From NCBI RefSeq assembly GCF_024169655.1, contig NZ_JALJWV010000001.1, positions 1,803,001-1,867,000 on the forward strand: 64,000 bases of DNA, in the 5' to 3' direction. Position 1 is the stretch's first letter. Each line of letters begins with the position of its first letter. Origin of the DNA: Pseudomonas marginalis. Lineage in GTDB: Bacteria > Pseudomonadota > Gammaproteobacteria > Pseudomonadales > Pseudomonadaceae. Both the position numbers and the translations under genes were made by a program. Under the pieces are notes generated by a model. That model was given only the letters and a program-made list of their open reading frames with translations. It did no database searches and had not been told where the DNA came from. Shown in pieces: positions 1 to 8,653 of the stretch.

Positions 1-152
1 GCACCGCGTTGGGTGTGGCGGTGGCGTTTACCGGCGGCCTGCTGGTGTACGGCGTGATCAAGCGCGTACACGGGCTGCGCCTGAGCCAGGAAGAGGAGTA
101 CTACGGCGCGGACCTGTCGATCCACAAGATCGGTGCGATCAGTCAGGATTGA
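1..152 (+). CDS. Ammonium transporter (Amt family), C-terminal end, partial
   Basis: Only the last 49 codons are in the window, read in frame from base 3. A membrane-helix-like stretch (VAVAFTGGLLVYGVI) is followed by a cytoplasmic tail containing LRLSQEEEYYGADLS and IHKIGA. That pattern, an acidic QEEEY followed by GxDLSxH, matches the C-terminal tail of Amt/AmtB ammonium channels, which in AmtB contacts the PII protein GlnK. The stop overlaps the 3' end of the convergent antiporter gene by 14 bases. Family assignment rests on the tail alone. Confidence 0.6.
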   Translation, partial: TALGVAVAFTGGLLVYGVIKRVHGLRLSQEEEYYGADLSIHKIGAISQD

Positions 153-1899
153 TCGGCGCCTCTTCGTCAGGGGTCGCCCGCGGGTAAAAACCGTGTAGCA
201 GACGGTAGCGGTTATGCCGCACGTCATCGACCCGCGCTTGCACCTGCTGGTCTGGTATGCCCAGCAGGATCAGGGCGTGGGAGGCGAGCATCAGGCTCGA
301 CTCCAGAAGTTCGGGCACCACTTCGCTGGCGCCCGCGGCTTTCAGCTCGGCCAATTGGCTGTCGTCGCGTGTGCGCACCAGGATCGGTACGTCGGCGTTG
401 ATCCGGCGGGCCTCCTTCAGTACCACGAGAGCGACCTCGGTGTTATCCACGGCGATCACCACCAGGCGCGCACGGTCCAGGCCGACCGCACTGAGCAGGG
501 CGCCACGACGGCAGTCGCCATAATGCACGCTGCTGTCTTCGGTAGCGGCTTCCTGCACCCGTTCCGGGTTGTCATCCAGTGCGATAAACGCCTGTTGTTC
601 AAGGTGCAGAAAGCGCCCGATCGATTGCCCGACGCGGCCATAGCCGCAGATCACCGCATGGTCACGTAACTCGGCGTTGAGCGCGGTGATGGCTTCGAGT
701 TGCACCTGTTGGTTGGGCTTGCGGTGCAGGCGCAGGGCAATGCTCGGTGCCGCCCGCAGCAACAGCGGGGTCAGCAGCATCGAGCAGAAGGTGACGGCCA
801 GCAGCAACCCGTTGAACTCATCCGGTATCAGTCGGCTCTGCTGCATCTGCGCCATCAGCGCAAAACAGAACTCGCCGCCCTGAGCCAGGGCCAGGCCGCT
901 GCGCCAGGCGGTTTCTCGGTCGCTGCCGCGCAGTTTGACCAGTGCCGCGACCACGCAGCCCTTGGTCAGCATCAGCGCCAGGGTCAGGCCGAGGATCAGC
1001 AGGCCGTGGCTGATGAACAATTGCAGGTCGATGAGCATGCCGATGCTGACGAAAAACAGCCCCAGCAGAATGTCGCGAAACGGTCGGATATCCGCCTCGA
1101 TCTGATGCCGGTAATGGCTTTCCCCCAGCAGCATGCCGGCCAGGAACGCACCTAGCGCAGGGGAGAGGCCCAGCAGGTGAGTGAGCCAGGCGGTCAGCAA
1201 CACGATCACCAGCGCCAGCAGCACAAACAGCTCGGCCGAATGGGAGGCGGCGACTTCACGGAACAAACGCGGCAATAACCAGCGGGCGGCGAGCAGCAGG
1301 CCGACGAACAACAACAGCGTCTTGCCCAGCGTCAACGGCAGAGCCCAATACCAGGCCTGCTCGCTGCTGCCGGCGAACACCGGGACCAGGGTCAGCAGCA
1401 ACACCGCTACCACATCCTGGAACAGCAGCACCCCAATCGCGTTCTGGCCATGGCTGCTGAAGATTTCCCCGAGGCTGCCCAGCTCTTTGCTGACGATGGC
1501 CGTGGACGACAACGCCAGCCCCGCACCGAGCAGCAGGGCGATGTTCGGCGACACGCCAAAGGCCATCAACAGGCCCCCCAGCAGCACCCCGCACCCCAGC
1601 ACCTGCAGGCTGCCCAGGCCAAATACCACGCGGCGCAGGGCGAACATTTTGCTCAGCGAGAACTCCAGGCCCAGGGAAAACAGCAGGAACACCACGCCCA
1701 GTTCGGCGAGGTCGGGCAGGTGTTCGCTGTCATTCACCCAGTCGAGGGCGGTCGGCCCCACGGCCAGGCCCACGCACAGGTAGCCCAGCACGGGCGGCAA
1801 TTGCAGCCGGCGAAACAGCGCAATCACCACCAGGGATGAGGCGAGAATGATCAGCAGGTTGGCGAACACAAGCATCTCCATTGTAGGGCGCGCGGACAA
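139..1899 (-). CDS. Monovalent cation:proton antiporter-2 (CPA2/KefB-like) with TrkA-N domain
   Basis: An inner-membrane K+ (or Na+)/H+ antiporter of 586 aa, close to the usual KefB/KefC length. About twelve hydrophobic segments fill residues 8-385. They include the Na_H_Exchanger motifs FLLFSLGLEFS (71-81) and LLFQD (158-162). A regulatory RCK/TrkA-N Rossmann domain follows, with GYGRVGQ at 419-425. KefB/C members are glutathione-gated K+ efflux systems; gating here is not shown. Starts at residue 7 or 9 are also possible. The gene converges on the ammonium transporter. Substrate is inferred from family only. Confidence 0.85.
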   Translation of the reverse strand: MSARPTMEMLVFANLLIILASSLVVIALFRRLQLPPVLGYLCVGLAVGPTALDWVNDSEHLPDLAELGVVFLLFSLGLEFSLSKMFALRRVVFGLGSLQVLGCGVLLGGLLMAFGVSPNIALLLGAGLALSSTAIVSKELGSLGEIFSSHGQNAIGVLLFQDVVAVLLLTLVPVFAGSSEQAWYWALPLTLGKTLLLFVGLLLAARWLLPRLFREVAASHSAELFVLLALVIVLLTAWLTHLLGLSPALGAFLAGMLLGESHYRHQIEADIRPFRDILLGLFFVSIGMLIDLQLFISHGLLILGLTLALMLTKGCVVAALVKLRGSDRETAWRSGLALAQGGEFCFALMAQMQQSRLIPDEFNGLLLAVTFCSMLLTPLLLRAAPSIALRLHRKPNQQVQLEAITALNAELRDHAVICGYGRVGQSIGRFLHLEQQAFIALDDNPERVQEAATEDSSVHYGDCRRGALLSAVGLDRARLVVIAVDNTEVALVVLKEARRINADVPILVRTRDDSQLAELKAAGASEVVPELLESSLMLASHALILLGIPDQQVQARVDDVRHNRYRLLHGFYPRATPDEEAPINPD

Positions 1900-2021
1900 A
1901 AAGCCGCGAGAGTCGCTGAATCAGTTATAGGCCGTGGTGACCTGGGTCAGGGTTTATCGGCTCGCCAGCGCTATTGAGTCGGCCTAAAATGGGCGCCTAT
2001 CCCTGATCAGGTTCTATCGTC

Positions 2022-2258
2022 ATGCCTCCTGAATGCCAGTTGTTCACTACTCTGGGCTGCCATCTGTGTGAGCTCGCCGAAGAAGAAATCATGCCGTTGG
2101 TCGAACACGGGTTGATGGTGGAACTGGTGGACATCGCCGATTCCGAAGCCCTGTTCGAAGCCTACGGCCTAACGATTCCGGTGCTGCGCCGGGTAGACAC
2201 GGGGGCTGAACTGGCTTGGCCGTTCGACACCAAGCAGGTCGTGTCCTTCCTACTCTAG
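2022..2258 (+). CDS. Glutaredoxin-like protein (CxxC thiol-disulfide family)
   Basis: A small 78-aa cytoplasmic thioredoxin-fold protein. The N-terminal strand QLFTTLGCHLCELAEEE places a CHLC redox motif at residues 13-16, in the position of the glutaredoxin active site. The TIPVLRR segment supplies the cis-proline typical of the fold. It probably reduces protein or mixed disulfides, but its partner is unknown. It is transcribed away from the antiporter and lies 74 bases upstream of the LexA-box gene. Confidence 0.8.
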   Translation: MPPECQLFTTLGCHLCELAEEEIMPLVEHGLMVELVDIADSEALFEAYGLTIPVLRRVDTGAELAWPFDTKQVVSFLL

Positions 2259-2294
2259 CGCTTGGGCGATGGCAGCTTTCTCAATATTGGGTTA

Positions 2295-2310
2295 CTGTAT
2301 GTTTGTACAG
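2295..2310. promoter_or_regulatory. LexA (SOS) operator
   Basis: CTGTATGTTTGTACAG is a perfect CTGT-N8-ACAG site, flanked on the left by TA as in the extended consensus TACTGTATATATATACAGTA. It lies 23 bases upstream of the GTG start of the following gene, a normal place for SOS repression. It is the only perfect site noticed in the window. Confidence 0.85.
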
Positions 2311-2332
2311 CGATTGAATAGAGGGAACGCCC

Positions 2333-2668
2333 GTGGTGAATGTTGAACAACTGAAAAGCAGCGTTAATCGCATGTCCGCCGATATCGTGCGCGACGCGGT
2401 GAACGAGCTGCGCCTCGATGGCCTGGTCACGGAAGGCAAGACGCCGTTTAACAAAGTGCATTTCAATACCTGCTTTGCCGAGATCGAAGCGTTGTTCCAG
2501 CGCGCCGGTTATCACAGGCAGTTGGATGTGGTGGGTTACCAGGGCTTGCTGTACGCGCTGTATGATCCGGGCCGTTGGGAAGCGGTGGACGTATTGCGCT
2601 GGCTCAAGGAATTTACCGAGGCCGCCAGTGCTTCGCCGATCCTGCGGGCACAGTTAGCCAAGGCCTGA
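2333..2668 (+). CDS. Conserved hypothetical protein, probably SOS-regulated
   Basis: I do not recognise a functional domain in this 111-aa soluble protein. It is mixed charged and helical (RMSADIVRDAVNELRLDG near the N-terminus), with aromatic residues around YQGLLYALYDPGRWEAVDVLRWLKE in the C-terminal half. No signal peptide or membrane segment is visible. Translation begins at one of two adjacent GTG codons (2333 or 2336), preceded by GAGGGAA. The perfect LexA-type box just upstream is the main clue and suggests induction by DNA damage. The function is unknown; a helical DNA- or protein-binding role is only a guess. Confidence 0.75.
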   Translation: MVNVEQLKSSVNRMSADIVRDAVNELRLDGLVTEGKTPFNKVHFNTCFAEIEALFQRAGYHRQLDVVGYQGLLYALYDPGRWEAVDVLRWLKEFTEAASASPILRAQLAKA

Positions 2669-2739
2669 GATCCGCCCTAGGCTCAATCCCGCTTCATGCG
2701 GGATAATGCCGGCCTGTTTCCCAGGCTTCGAGCATCTGC

Positions 2740-3630
2740 ATGTCCACTTCCGGTTTTTCTGCGTCCCAGCATCAAGCCAGCACCTTGTATTTGCCGCCTG
2801 GCCCTTGGGCGACGGTGCTCGATTGCCTGTGCGAGCATTTCCCGGCGATCGGCCGCGCGCAGTGGCTGGACCGCATCGCCCGTGGCCGCGTGCTGGATCT
2901 CCAGGGCAGTCCGATCCGTCTGGACCTGGCCTACAAGGAAGGTCTGTGCATCTATTACTTCCGCGAAGTGCCGAACGAAAAAGCCATCCCGGTGCAGGAA
3001 ACCATCCTGTACGCCGACGAACACCTGGTGGTGGCGGACAAACCGCACTTTCTGCCCGTCACCCCGGCCGGTGAGTACGTCGAGCAAACCCTGTTGCGCC
3101 GCCTGATTCGCCGCCTGGACAATCCGTCCCTGGTGCCCCTGCACCGCATCGACCGGCATACGGCGGGGCTGGTGCTGTTCTCGGCCAACCCGCGAAGCCG
3201 CTCGGCCTATCAGCAGTTATTTCCCACTCGTAAAATCGACAAATTCTACGAAGCTATCGCCCCGGCCTTGCCGAACCTGACCTTCCCCCTGGTCCATAAA
3301 AGCCGCCTGGTGGATGGCGAGCCATTCTTTCGCATGCAGGAAGGGCCAGGCACCAGCAACACCGAAACGGCCGTGGAAGTGCGCGAAACCCACGGCGATT
3401 TATGGCGCTATGGCCTGTTCCCCGTGACCGGCAAGAAGCACCAGTTGCGGGTACACATGACGGCCCTCGGGGCGAGTATCTGCAATGACCCGTTCTACCC
3501 CGACGTGATCAAGGATGCCGTGGACGACTACGCCAACCCCTTGAAGCTGCTCGCCCAGGGCGTGCGTTTTATCGATCCGGTAACGGGTGAAGAACGCAGT
3601 TTCCGCAGCCAAATCACCCTCGACTGGTAA
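2740..3630 (+). CDS. RluA-family RNA pseudouridine synthase
   Basis: Isomerises specific uridines to pseudouridine in rRNA and/or tRNA. The signature HRIDRHTAG at residues 135-143 contains the catalytic aspartate D138. An upstream segment VVADKPHFLPVTP aligns with the conserved core strand. At 296 aa it is somewhat longer than RluA of E. coli, with an N-terminal extension of about 85 residues that may be an S4-like region. The target nucleotide cannot be read from sequence. A strong terminator follows directly. Confidence 0.9.
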   Translation: MSTSGFSASQHQASTLYLPPGPWATVLDCLCEHFPAIGRAQWLDRIARGRVLDLQGSPIRLDLAYKEGLCIYYFREVPNEKAIPVQETILYADEHLVVADKPHFLPVTPAGEYVEQTLLRRLIRRLDNPSLVPLHRIDRHTAGLVLFSANPRSRSAYQQLFPTRKIDKFYEAIAPALPNLTFPLVHKSRLVDGEPFFRMQEGPGTSNTETAVEVRETHGDLWRYGLFPVTGKKHQLRVHMTALGASICNDPFYPDVIKDAVDDYANPLKLLAQGVRFIDPVTGEERSFRSQITLDW

Positions 3631-3641
3631 CCCCGGAAACG

Positions 3642-3668
3642 ACAAGGCCCGCGCGAGGCGGGCCTTGT
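3642..3668. terminator. Bidirectional intrinsic terminator
   Basis: A perfect 11-bp stem (ACAAGGCCCGC / GCGGGCCTTGT) with a 5-nt GCGAG loop lies between the convergent pseudouridine synthase and lipoprotein genes. It has no long T-tract, but its position and GC-rich stem fit shared termination. Confidence 0.8.
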
Positions 3669-3684
3669 GTGCAAGCGTTGCGGC

Positions 3685-3906
3685 TTACAGGTCTTTAACG
3701 GTACGCACTTGATCTTTGTTGATGCGGGTACGCTTGCCGTCAAGCTGTTCGAATTCGTAGAAGCCCGAAGTCTTGTCATATTCTGGGGTGTCGACAGCCT
3801 GGATTTCGCGACCGTCATTCAGGGTGATCACTGTTGGCGAGGCGCAACCGGCAAGGGTAGCGAGGCCCAGTGCAAGCATGAGAGCGGCGATGGTCCGTTG
3901 AGTCAT
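3685..3906 (-). CDS. Small YgdI/YgdR-type lipoprotein
   Basis: A 73-aa precursor with a type II signal peptide: a hydrophobic stretch (ALMLALGLATL) ends in lipobox LAGC, so the mature protein would begin at the cysteine near residue 21 and be lipid-anchored. The mature part (VITLNDGREIQAVDTPEYD...) matches the small SH3-like YgdI/YgdR (DUF903) lipoproteins, whose function is poorly known. It is monocistronic and ends at the shared terminator. Confidence 0.85.
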   Translation of the reverse strand: MTQRTIAALMLALGLATLAGCASPTVITLNDGREIQAVDTPEYDKTSGFYEFEQLDGKRTRINKDQVRTVKDL

Positions 3907-3985
3907 GGGTGTGTCTCCGAGAGAATTCTTTTTGAGTGCTGACTGTGTGACGCGTGGCGCGTCGACAAAGTTCCTTGTGCGAGGT

Positions 3986-4588
3986 TCATTCTGACATGCC
4001 AGGCCCTGTGTGTAACAGCGCAGGCGTGTTCAGGTTGGCCAGGCGCGGATCATCTGCCGGGCATTCCAGCCCGACGCCACCCAACTGCAGGAAAATCTTG
4101 CGCGGGCTGCGCTCACCGGCTTGCCAGGCCTGTTCTACCGCGCTTTGCAGGTAGGTGGGGATGATGCAGATCAACGGTTCCCAGAATTCTCCGTGGCGCA
4201 CCATCACCGGCAGCCGCGGATTGCGCTGCGCCGTCTCGCGCAGATCGGCGAGCAGTCGGGCGTCAAGGTGCGGTACATCGCACGGTAAGATCAGCACGTG
4301 CCCATGGCGGGCGGCGCTCAATCCTGCGCGGATACCGGCCAGCGGTCCGGGGAAATCCGCGCTGTCGTCACTCACCAGCTGGTCGGCATAGGGCGCGTAC
4401 CGCTCCAGGTTGCGGTTGCACGAGATGATCAGGTCGTCGGTCAGTGGGCGCACCAAGTGTTGCAAGTGCGCAATCAGCGGCTGGCCGTGCCATTCCAGCA
4501 AGCCCTTGTCTTGTCCGCCCATGCGTTGGCCGCGGCCACCGGCCAACAGCAGAATCGAACAGGGCAGGGGCGAAGAGTCGTCGGGCAT
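3986..4588 (-). CDS. mobA: Molybdenum cofactor guanylyltransferase MobA
   Basis: Transfers GMP from GTP to Mo-molybdopterin, forming the guanine-dinucleotide cofactor used by DMSO-reductase-family enzymes. The 200-aa protein opens with the nucleotide-binding signature [15 protein letters not shown] (residues 15-29) and has the later [12 protein letters not shown] segment of this family. I start it at ATG 4588; a longer reading frame to 4819 would run into the divergent moaB gene. It is transcribed away from moaB-moeA, with 76 bases between the starts. Confidence 0.95.
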   Translation of the reverse strand: MPDDSSPLPCSILLLAGGRGQRMGGQDKGLLEWHGQPLIAHLQHLVRPLTDDLIISCNRNLERYAPYADQLVSDDSADFPGPLAGIRAGLSAARHGHVLILPCDVPHLDARLLADLRETAQRNPRLPVMVRHGEFWEPLICIIPTYLQSAVEQAWQAGERSPRKIFLQLGGVGLECPADDPRLANLNTPALLHTGPGMSE

Positions 4589-4664
4589 GTGGGTTCCGCT
4601 GCGGCAGGTAAATAGGGGCCTGTGATATAACATCGGGCTGTTCCTTCGACAACCGGACCGTGCC

Positions 4665-5204
4665 ATGAAAGCCAAGGCAGATGCGCCCTTCGTACCCCTG
4701 AATATCGCTGTACTGACCGTCAGCGACACCCGCACCCTGGACACCGATACCTCGGGCCAGGTTTTTGTCGACCGCCTGATCGCCGCCGGCCACCTCCTGG
4801 CCGAGCGCGTGCTGCTCAAGGACGACCTCTACAAGATCCGCGCCCAGGTGGCTCACTGGATCGCCGAAGACGTGGTGCAGGTCGTACTGATCACCGGCGG
4901 CACCGGCTTCACTGGCCGCGACAGCACGCCTGAAGCGGTGAGCTGTCTGCTCGACAAGCAGGTCGATGGTTTTGGCGAGCTGTTCCGTCAGATATCCGTG
5001 GCCGACATCGGCACCTCCACCGTGCAATCCCGCGCCCTGGCCGGCCTGGCCAATGGCACCCTGGTGTGCTGCCTGCCGGGTTCCACCAACGCCGTGCGCA
5101 CCGGCTGGGACGGCATCCTCGCCGAGCAACTGGACAACCGTCACCGTCCCTGCAACTTCGTACCGCACCTGAAACAGGCCGAACCCTGTGAATCCCGTGG
5201 ATAA
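4665..5204 (+). CDS. moaB: Molybdenum cofactor biosynthesis protein MoaB
   Basis: A molybdopterin-binding MogA/MoaB-fold protein of 179 aa, probably acting at the molybdopterin adenylylation step. The diagnostic motif [15 protein letters not shown] is at residues 77-91, and LPGSTNAV in the C-terminal third is also typical. Its 3' end overlaps the start of moeA by 17 bases, which implies translational coupling. A TATAAC element at about 4626 may be part of its promoter. Confidence 0.95.
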   Translation: MKAKADAPFVPLNIAVLTVSDTRTLDTDTSGQVFVDRLIAAGHLLAERVLLKDDLYKIRAQVAHWIAEDVVQVVLITGGTGFTGRDSTPEAVSCLLDKQVDGFGELFRQISVADIGTSTVQSRALAGLANGTLVCCLPGSTNAVRTGWDGILAEQLDNRHRPCNFVPHLKQAEPCESRG

Positions 5205-6414
5205 GCCGGGCAAGACCGGCGCCTTGATGCCGGTGGAAGAAGCCCTGCAACGCTTGCTCGAGATAGCCGAAGCCGCACCGATCCGCGAGCAGCAGGTGTT
5301 GCCCCTGGCCGCGTGCGATGGCCGCGTATTGGCGCAGGATCTGATCGCCACCCTCGACCTGCCGCCCTGGCCCAACAGTGCCATGGACGGTTATGCCCTG
5401 CGCCTTTGCGACTGGGTCGGCGAGCCGTTGGTGGTGAGCCAGCGCATCTTCGCCGGTCAAGCACCCGCGCCATTGGCCGCTGGCACCTGCGCGCGCATCT
5501 TCACCGGAGCGCCCGTGCCGGAAGGCGCTGACTGCGTGGAAATGCAGGAAAACGCCGTGGTCCACGCCGATGAGCGGGTGAGCTTTACCGAGCCGTTGCA
5601 TATCGATCAGAACATTCGCCCGCAAGGGCAGGAAACCACCGTCGGCGAATTGGTGTTGGCCGCGGGCACGCGCCTAGGCCCGATCGAACTCGGCCTGGCC
5701 GCGTCCCTCGGTCTCGACCATTTGGCTGTGGTACGCCGCGTGCGGGTCGCGGTGCTGTCCACCGGCGATGAGTTGATCGAGCCCGGTTTGCCCCTCGGTC
5801 CGGGGCAGATCTACAACAGCAACCGCCGCGTGCTGTGCAGTTGGCTGGAGCGCCTGGGGTGTGAAGTGATCGATGCCGGCATTCTTCCGGATGACCTGGA
5901 ACAGACGCGCACGCGCTTGGCCGGCCTGGGCGCAGTTGACCTGATTCTGTCGACCGGCGGTGTGTCGGTAGGCGAGGCGGATTTTCTCGGCATTGCTCTA
6001 CGTGAAGAGGGCGAGCTGGCCTTGTGGAAGCTGGCGATCAAGCCCGGCAAACCGCTGACCTTCGGCCATTTTCGTGGCGTGCCGGTGATCGGCCTGCCGG
6101 GCAATCCGGCGTCGACGTTGGTGACGTTTGCCCTGTTGGCGCGCCCCTATCTGCTGCGCCGCCAAGGTGTGGCTGAAGTCCAACCGCTGCGGTTTGAGGT
6201 GCCGGCAGGGTTCGTCTGGCCCAAGCCGGGCAACCGCCGCGAGTACCTGCGCGGGCGCATCGAGCAGGGCAAGGCGGTCATCTACCGCAACCAGAGCTCC
6301 GGCGTGCTGCGCAGCGCGGCGTGGGCGCAAGGGTTGGTGGAGGTGTTGGAGGGCACTACGCTGGAGATGGGGGATCGCGTCAATTTCATCCCGCTGAGCG
6401 AAGTCCTGAACTAA
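5188..6414 (+). CDS. moeA: Molybdopterin molybdenumtransferase MoeA
   Basis: Inserts molybdate into adenylylated molybdopterin. The 408-aa protein has the N-terminal MoeA domain with PNSAMDGYAL, the central gephyrin/MoeA domain with STGGVSVGEADF, and LPGNPAST near residue 300, then the C-terminal beta-barrel domain. The GTG start at 5188 overlaps moaB; an in-frame ATG at 5227 is an alternative. Together with the divergent mobA it makes the last steps of Mo-cofactor synthesis. Confidence 0.95.
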   Translation: MNPVDKPGKTGALMPVEEALQRLLEIAEAAPIREQQVLPLAACDGRVLAQDLIATLDLPPWPNSAMDGYALRLCDWVGEPLVVSQRIFAGQAPAPLAAGTCARIFTGAPVPEGADCVEMQENAVVHADERVSFTEPLHIDQNIRPQGQETTVGELVLAAGTRLGPIELGLAASLGLDHLAVVRRVRVAVLSTGDELIEPGLPLGPGQIYNSNRRVLCSWLERLGCEVIDAGILPDDLEQTRTRLAGLGAVDLILSTGGVSVGEADFLGIALREEGELALWKLAIKPGKPLTFGHFRGVPVIGLPGNPASTLVTFALLARPYLLRRQGVAEVQPLRFEVPAGFVWPKPGNRREYLRGRIEQGKAVIYRNQSSGVLRSAAWAQGLVEVLEGTTLEMGDRVNFIPLSEVLN

Positions 6415-6427
6415 ACATCGATTCAAG

Positions 6428-6516
6428 TGTGGGAGGGGGCTTGCCCCCGATGGCGGTGTATCAGCCACAGATGTGTTGACTGAAACACTGCCATCGGGGG
6501 CAAGCCCCCTCCCACA
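6428..6516. repeat. REP-type inverted repeat doublet
   Basis: TGTGGGAGGGGGCTTGCCCC at the left end is answered by its reverse complement at the right end, separated by about 40 bases. This convergent doublet sits between the convergent moeA and FlhB-like genes. Similar copies occur at several other intergenic sites in the window. The elements are typical of intergenic REP/REPIN sequences in fluorescent pseudomonads. Confidence 0.9.
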
Positions 6517-6543
6517 TTTGGATTGGTGTCTGTCTGGGGCTAC

Positions 6544-6873
6544 TCAGTAGTCGTCGCCACGCTCGGTGACATCGCGCTCGACCGGCCCCGCGTCCGGGTC
6601 GTACCCCACCGGAAACTTGCCCTTCAACGTCCAGGCAAACGCGATGATCTCGGCGATCGTGCGGTACAACTCTTCCGGGATACTGTCGCCCAACTCCATG
6701 CGCGCCAGCAGCTTCACCAGCTCGGCGTTTTCATAGATGGGCACTTCATTTTCCCGCGCCAGCTTGAGGATCGCTTCGGCCAGGGCATCGTCGCCCTTGG
6801 CGGTCAGGGTCGGCGCTTGTTGGCCGTCATACTTGAGGGCGATGGCCTGGCGCGGCGGGTTGGCGTTGTTCAT
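6544..6873 (-). CDS. FlhB C-terminal-like protein (FhlX/FlhB2 type)
   Basis: A 109-aa soluble homologue of the cytoplasmic C-terminal domain of FlhB/YscU export-switch proteins. The segments AIALKYDGQQAPTLTAKG, VPIYENAELVKLLARM and LGDSIPEELYRTIAEIIAF match the FlhB C-terminal part after the cleavage site. The membrane part of FlhB and the NPTH autocleavage motif are both absent. The ATG overlaps the stop of the FliK-like gene (ATGA), so the two are translationally coupled. Such proteins can substitute for the cleaved FlhB fragment in some bacteria; a role here is inference. Confidence 0.85.
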   Translation of the reverse strand: MNNANPPRQAIALKYDGQQAPTLTAKGDDALAEAILKLARENEVPIYENAELVKLLARMELGDSIPEELYRTIAEIIAFAWTLKGKFPVGYDPDAGPVERDVTERGDDY

Positions 6874-8453
6874 GCGGTTTCGTCCACCCAGCGTTGCTCC
6901 AATCCGGTTTTCGGCCCGCGTGGCGGGGTGCCGAGGTGGCAGTCGAGGTCGCCGACATTGATGCCCGACGTCACCAGGCGCTCGCGCAAACTGCCCAAGT
7001 GACTTTCGATCAAGCTGGCGGTGAACGGTCGGGTCGCCCACAACTGGCTCGACAGTTTGCCCTGCGACAATTGCGCCTGGACCTGTAACGGGCCCAGCGG
7101 CTCCATGTCGAAGGCCAGTTCCACGCGCCAGAGCATCTGTTTCGGGTCTTTTTTGTCTTTGCGTTCGGGCTGGTCCTTGTCCGGCGCGGGGTCTTCGCGC
7201 TGGAACTTGACCTGCAGCGGCACGATGTCCTGCAGGGTACGCATGGGGATTTCCAACTGCCAGGTGGTTTGCAGGCGGCCATCGGCAGTGGTGCCGGTCT
7301 GTTCCAGGCTCGACAGTTGATGGCTCTGTAGTCGCGAGATGGCACCGGCGGCCAGGCGCAGCAGGTTTTCCAGGTCGCCTTCGCCCTCCAGGCGTTGCAT
7401 CAGCCGCGCCGGCAATGGAAAACCGGCGGGTGCCTGGCGGGCGCTGACTTGCCCGAGGGTGTTCAGCGGGCTGCGCACGAAGTTGGGCAGCATCTGGGCC
7501 AGGGTGTTGGCGGCGAGTATGGCATTGAGGTTGGTGCTGGCGGGCAGGGCGGGCATCAGATCGGCGACCAGGCGCAGCAGGGCACCTTTCATATCCAGTG
7601 GTGGGATTTGCGGGTTTTGCCCGGCCAGTAACTTGGCTTCAAGAAACGCGCCGCTGTTCTGGATCACTTGAGCCAGCACCTTGGGATTGCTGACTTGTGC
7701 GAGGTCGGGCAACGCGGCGAGCAAACGGTCGGCGGCCGCGCGCAGCTCGACGGAAGTGCTGTCGCCCCGGGGCAGGGTTTGCAGCGCGGTGAACACCGCA
7801 TCCAGCGAGCCCTGGCGACTTTGCTGGGTGGCGAGTTGCTGGGTCACGGCCAGTTGATCCTTGAGCCCGCTCAAAGGCACGAAGTTCAGGGTCTGCGCAT
7901 CCTGCACCACGGCGCTGAGCAGGCTGCCGATACGCAGGGGTTGCGGGCTCTCCACGGTCAGGGTCGTACCGGCCAGGGCGTTGTTGAGCACCGTCACCAA
8001 CGAGCGGTAGATCGTCGGTTGCGTGGTGCCTTGGGGCAGCATTTGGCTGGTCAGGACTTTGGCTTGCAGCAAGGTGCCCGCCGGCATTTGCGTGGTGTCG
8101 ATGCGGGTGAGGGCGGCGACGTTGGCACTCAAGGCTTGCTGCAGGCTGAGGGTCAGGTTGCCGGCAGGCGTCTGGCTCACCGCCACATTGCTGCCCAGCG
8201 GCAAGGGTTGCGGGCTGCTGGCCTGGACCAGCGTCTGGCGGCCACCGTCGAGGGTCAATTTGAGTAGCAACTGAAAGGCTTCACCGCCTTGTTTAAGTGC
8301 GATGACTTCGGCGTTCGCGGTTTTTCCCGGGTCGATCAAGCCGATCTGCGGCTCCAGCAGTTTCAGCAACTCACCGCTTGCCGGCGCTGGCGCAGGGGCC
8401 GGCCCGGCTGTCGGGGCAGGAGGAAGCGTAGGAAGGTTGATCTCACCGGTCAT
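6870..8453 (-). CDS. fliK: FliK-like flagellar hook-length control protein
   Basis: A 527-aa protein with a long Pro/Ala/Gln/Leu-rich N-terminal region and a C-terminal Flg_hook-type domain around ELAFDMEPLGPLQVQAQLSQ. FliK family members measure hook length and interact with FlhB to switch export specificity. I use the ATG at 8453 (MTGEINLPTLPPAP) rather than the upstream in-frame start at 8504. It is coupled to the FlhB-like gene, with no other flagellar gene in the window, so it may be a paralogue of the main fliK. Confidence 0.8.
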   Translation of the reverse strand: MTGEINLPTLPPAPTAGPAPAPAPASGELLKLLEPQIGLIDPGKTANAEVIALKQGGEAFQLLLKLTLDGGRQTLVQASSPQPLPLGSNVAVSQTPAGNLTLSLQQALSANVAALTRIDTTQMPAGTLLQAKVLTSQMLPQGTTQPTIYRSLVTVLNNALAGTTLTVESPQPLRIGSLLSAVVQDAQTLNFVPLSGLKDQLAVTQQLATQQSRQGSLDAVFTALQTLPRGDSTSVELRAAADRLLAALPDLAQVSNPKVLAQVIQNSGAFLEAKLLAGQNPQIPPLDMKGALLRLVADLMPALPASTNLNAILAANTLAQMLPNFVRSPLNTLGQVSARQAPAGFPLPARLMQRLEGEGDLENLLRLAAGAISRLQSHQLSSLEQTGTTADGRLQTTWQLEIPMRTLQDIVPLQVKFQREDPAPDKDQPERKDKKDPKQMLWRVELAFDMEPLGPLQVQAQLSQGKLSSQLWATRPFTASLIESHLGSLRERLVTSGINVGDLDCHLGTPPRGPKTGLEQRWVDETA

Positions 8454-8505
8454 CGTGCGCGTCGTCTCAGGGGAAATAGCCCTCTTTAGCGTAGGGCATC
8501 GCATG

Positions 8506-8511
8506 TATAAT
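8506..8511 (+). promoter_or_regulatory. Candidate -10 element for the ccm operon
   Basis: A perfect TATAAT, preceded by TG, lies about 143 bases upstream of the TTG start of ccmA in the divergent fliK-ccmA gap. The matching -35 (TCTTTA at about 8483) is weak. This is a motif match only. Confidence 0.45.
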
Positions 8512-8653
8512 GCGGCCCGTCTGCCATGAGAGCGGTAAAAACCTCACAACTATTTGATCCAGCTCTCTAAAATCGGTCGCCAAAGTCGTTATTGTGCTCC
8601 TTTCTATAACGGCCGCCGCACCGCCGACTTGAACCGTAAAGGCCCGCGATCTT

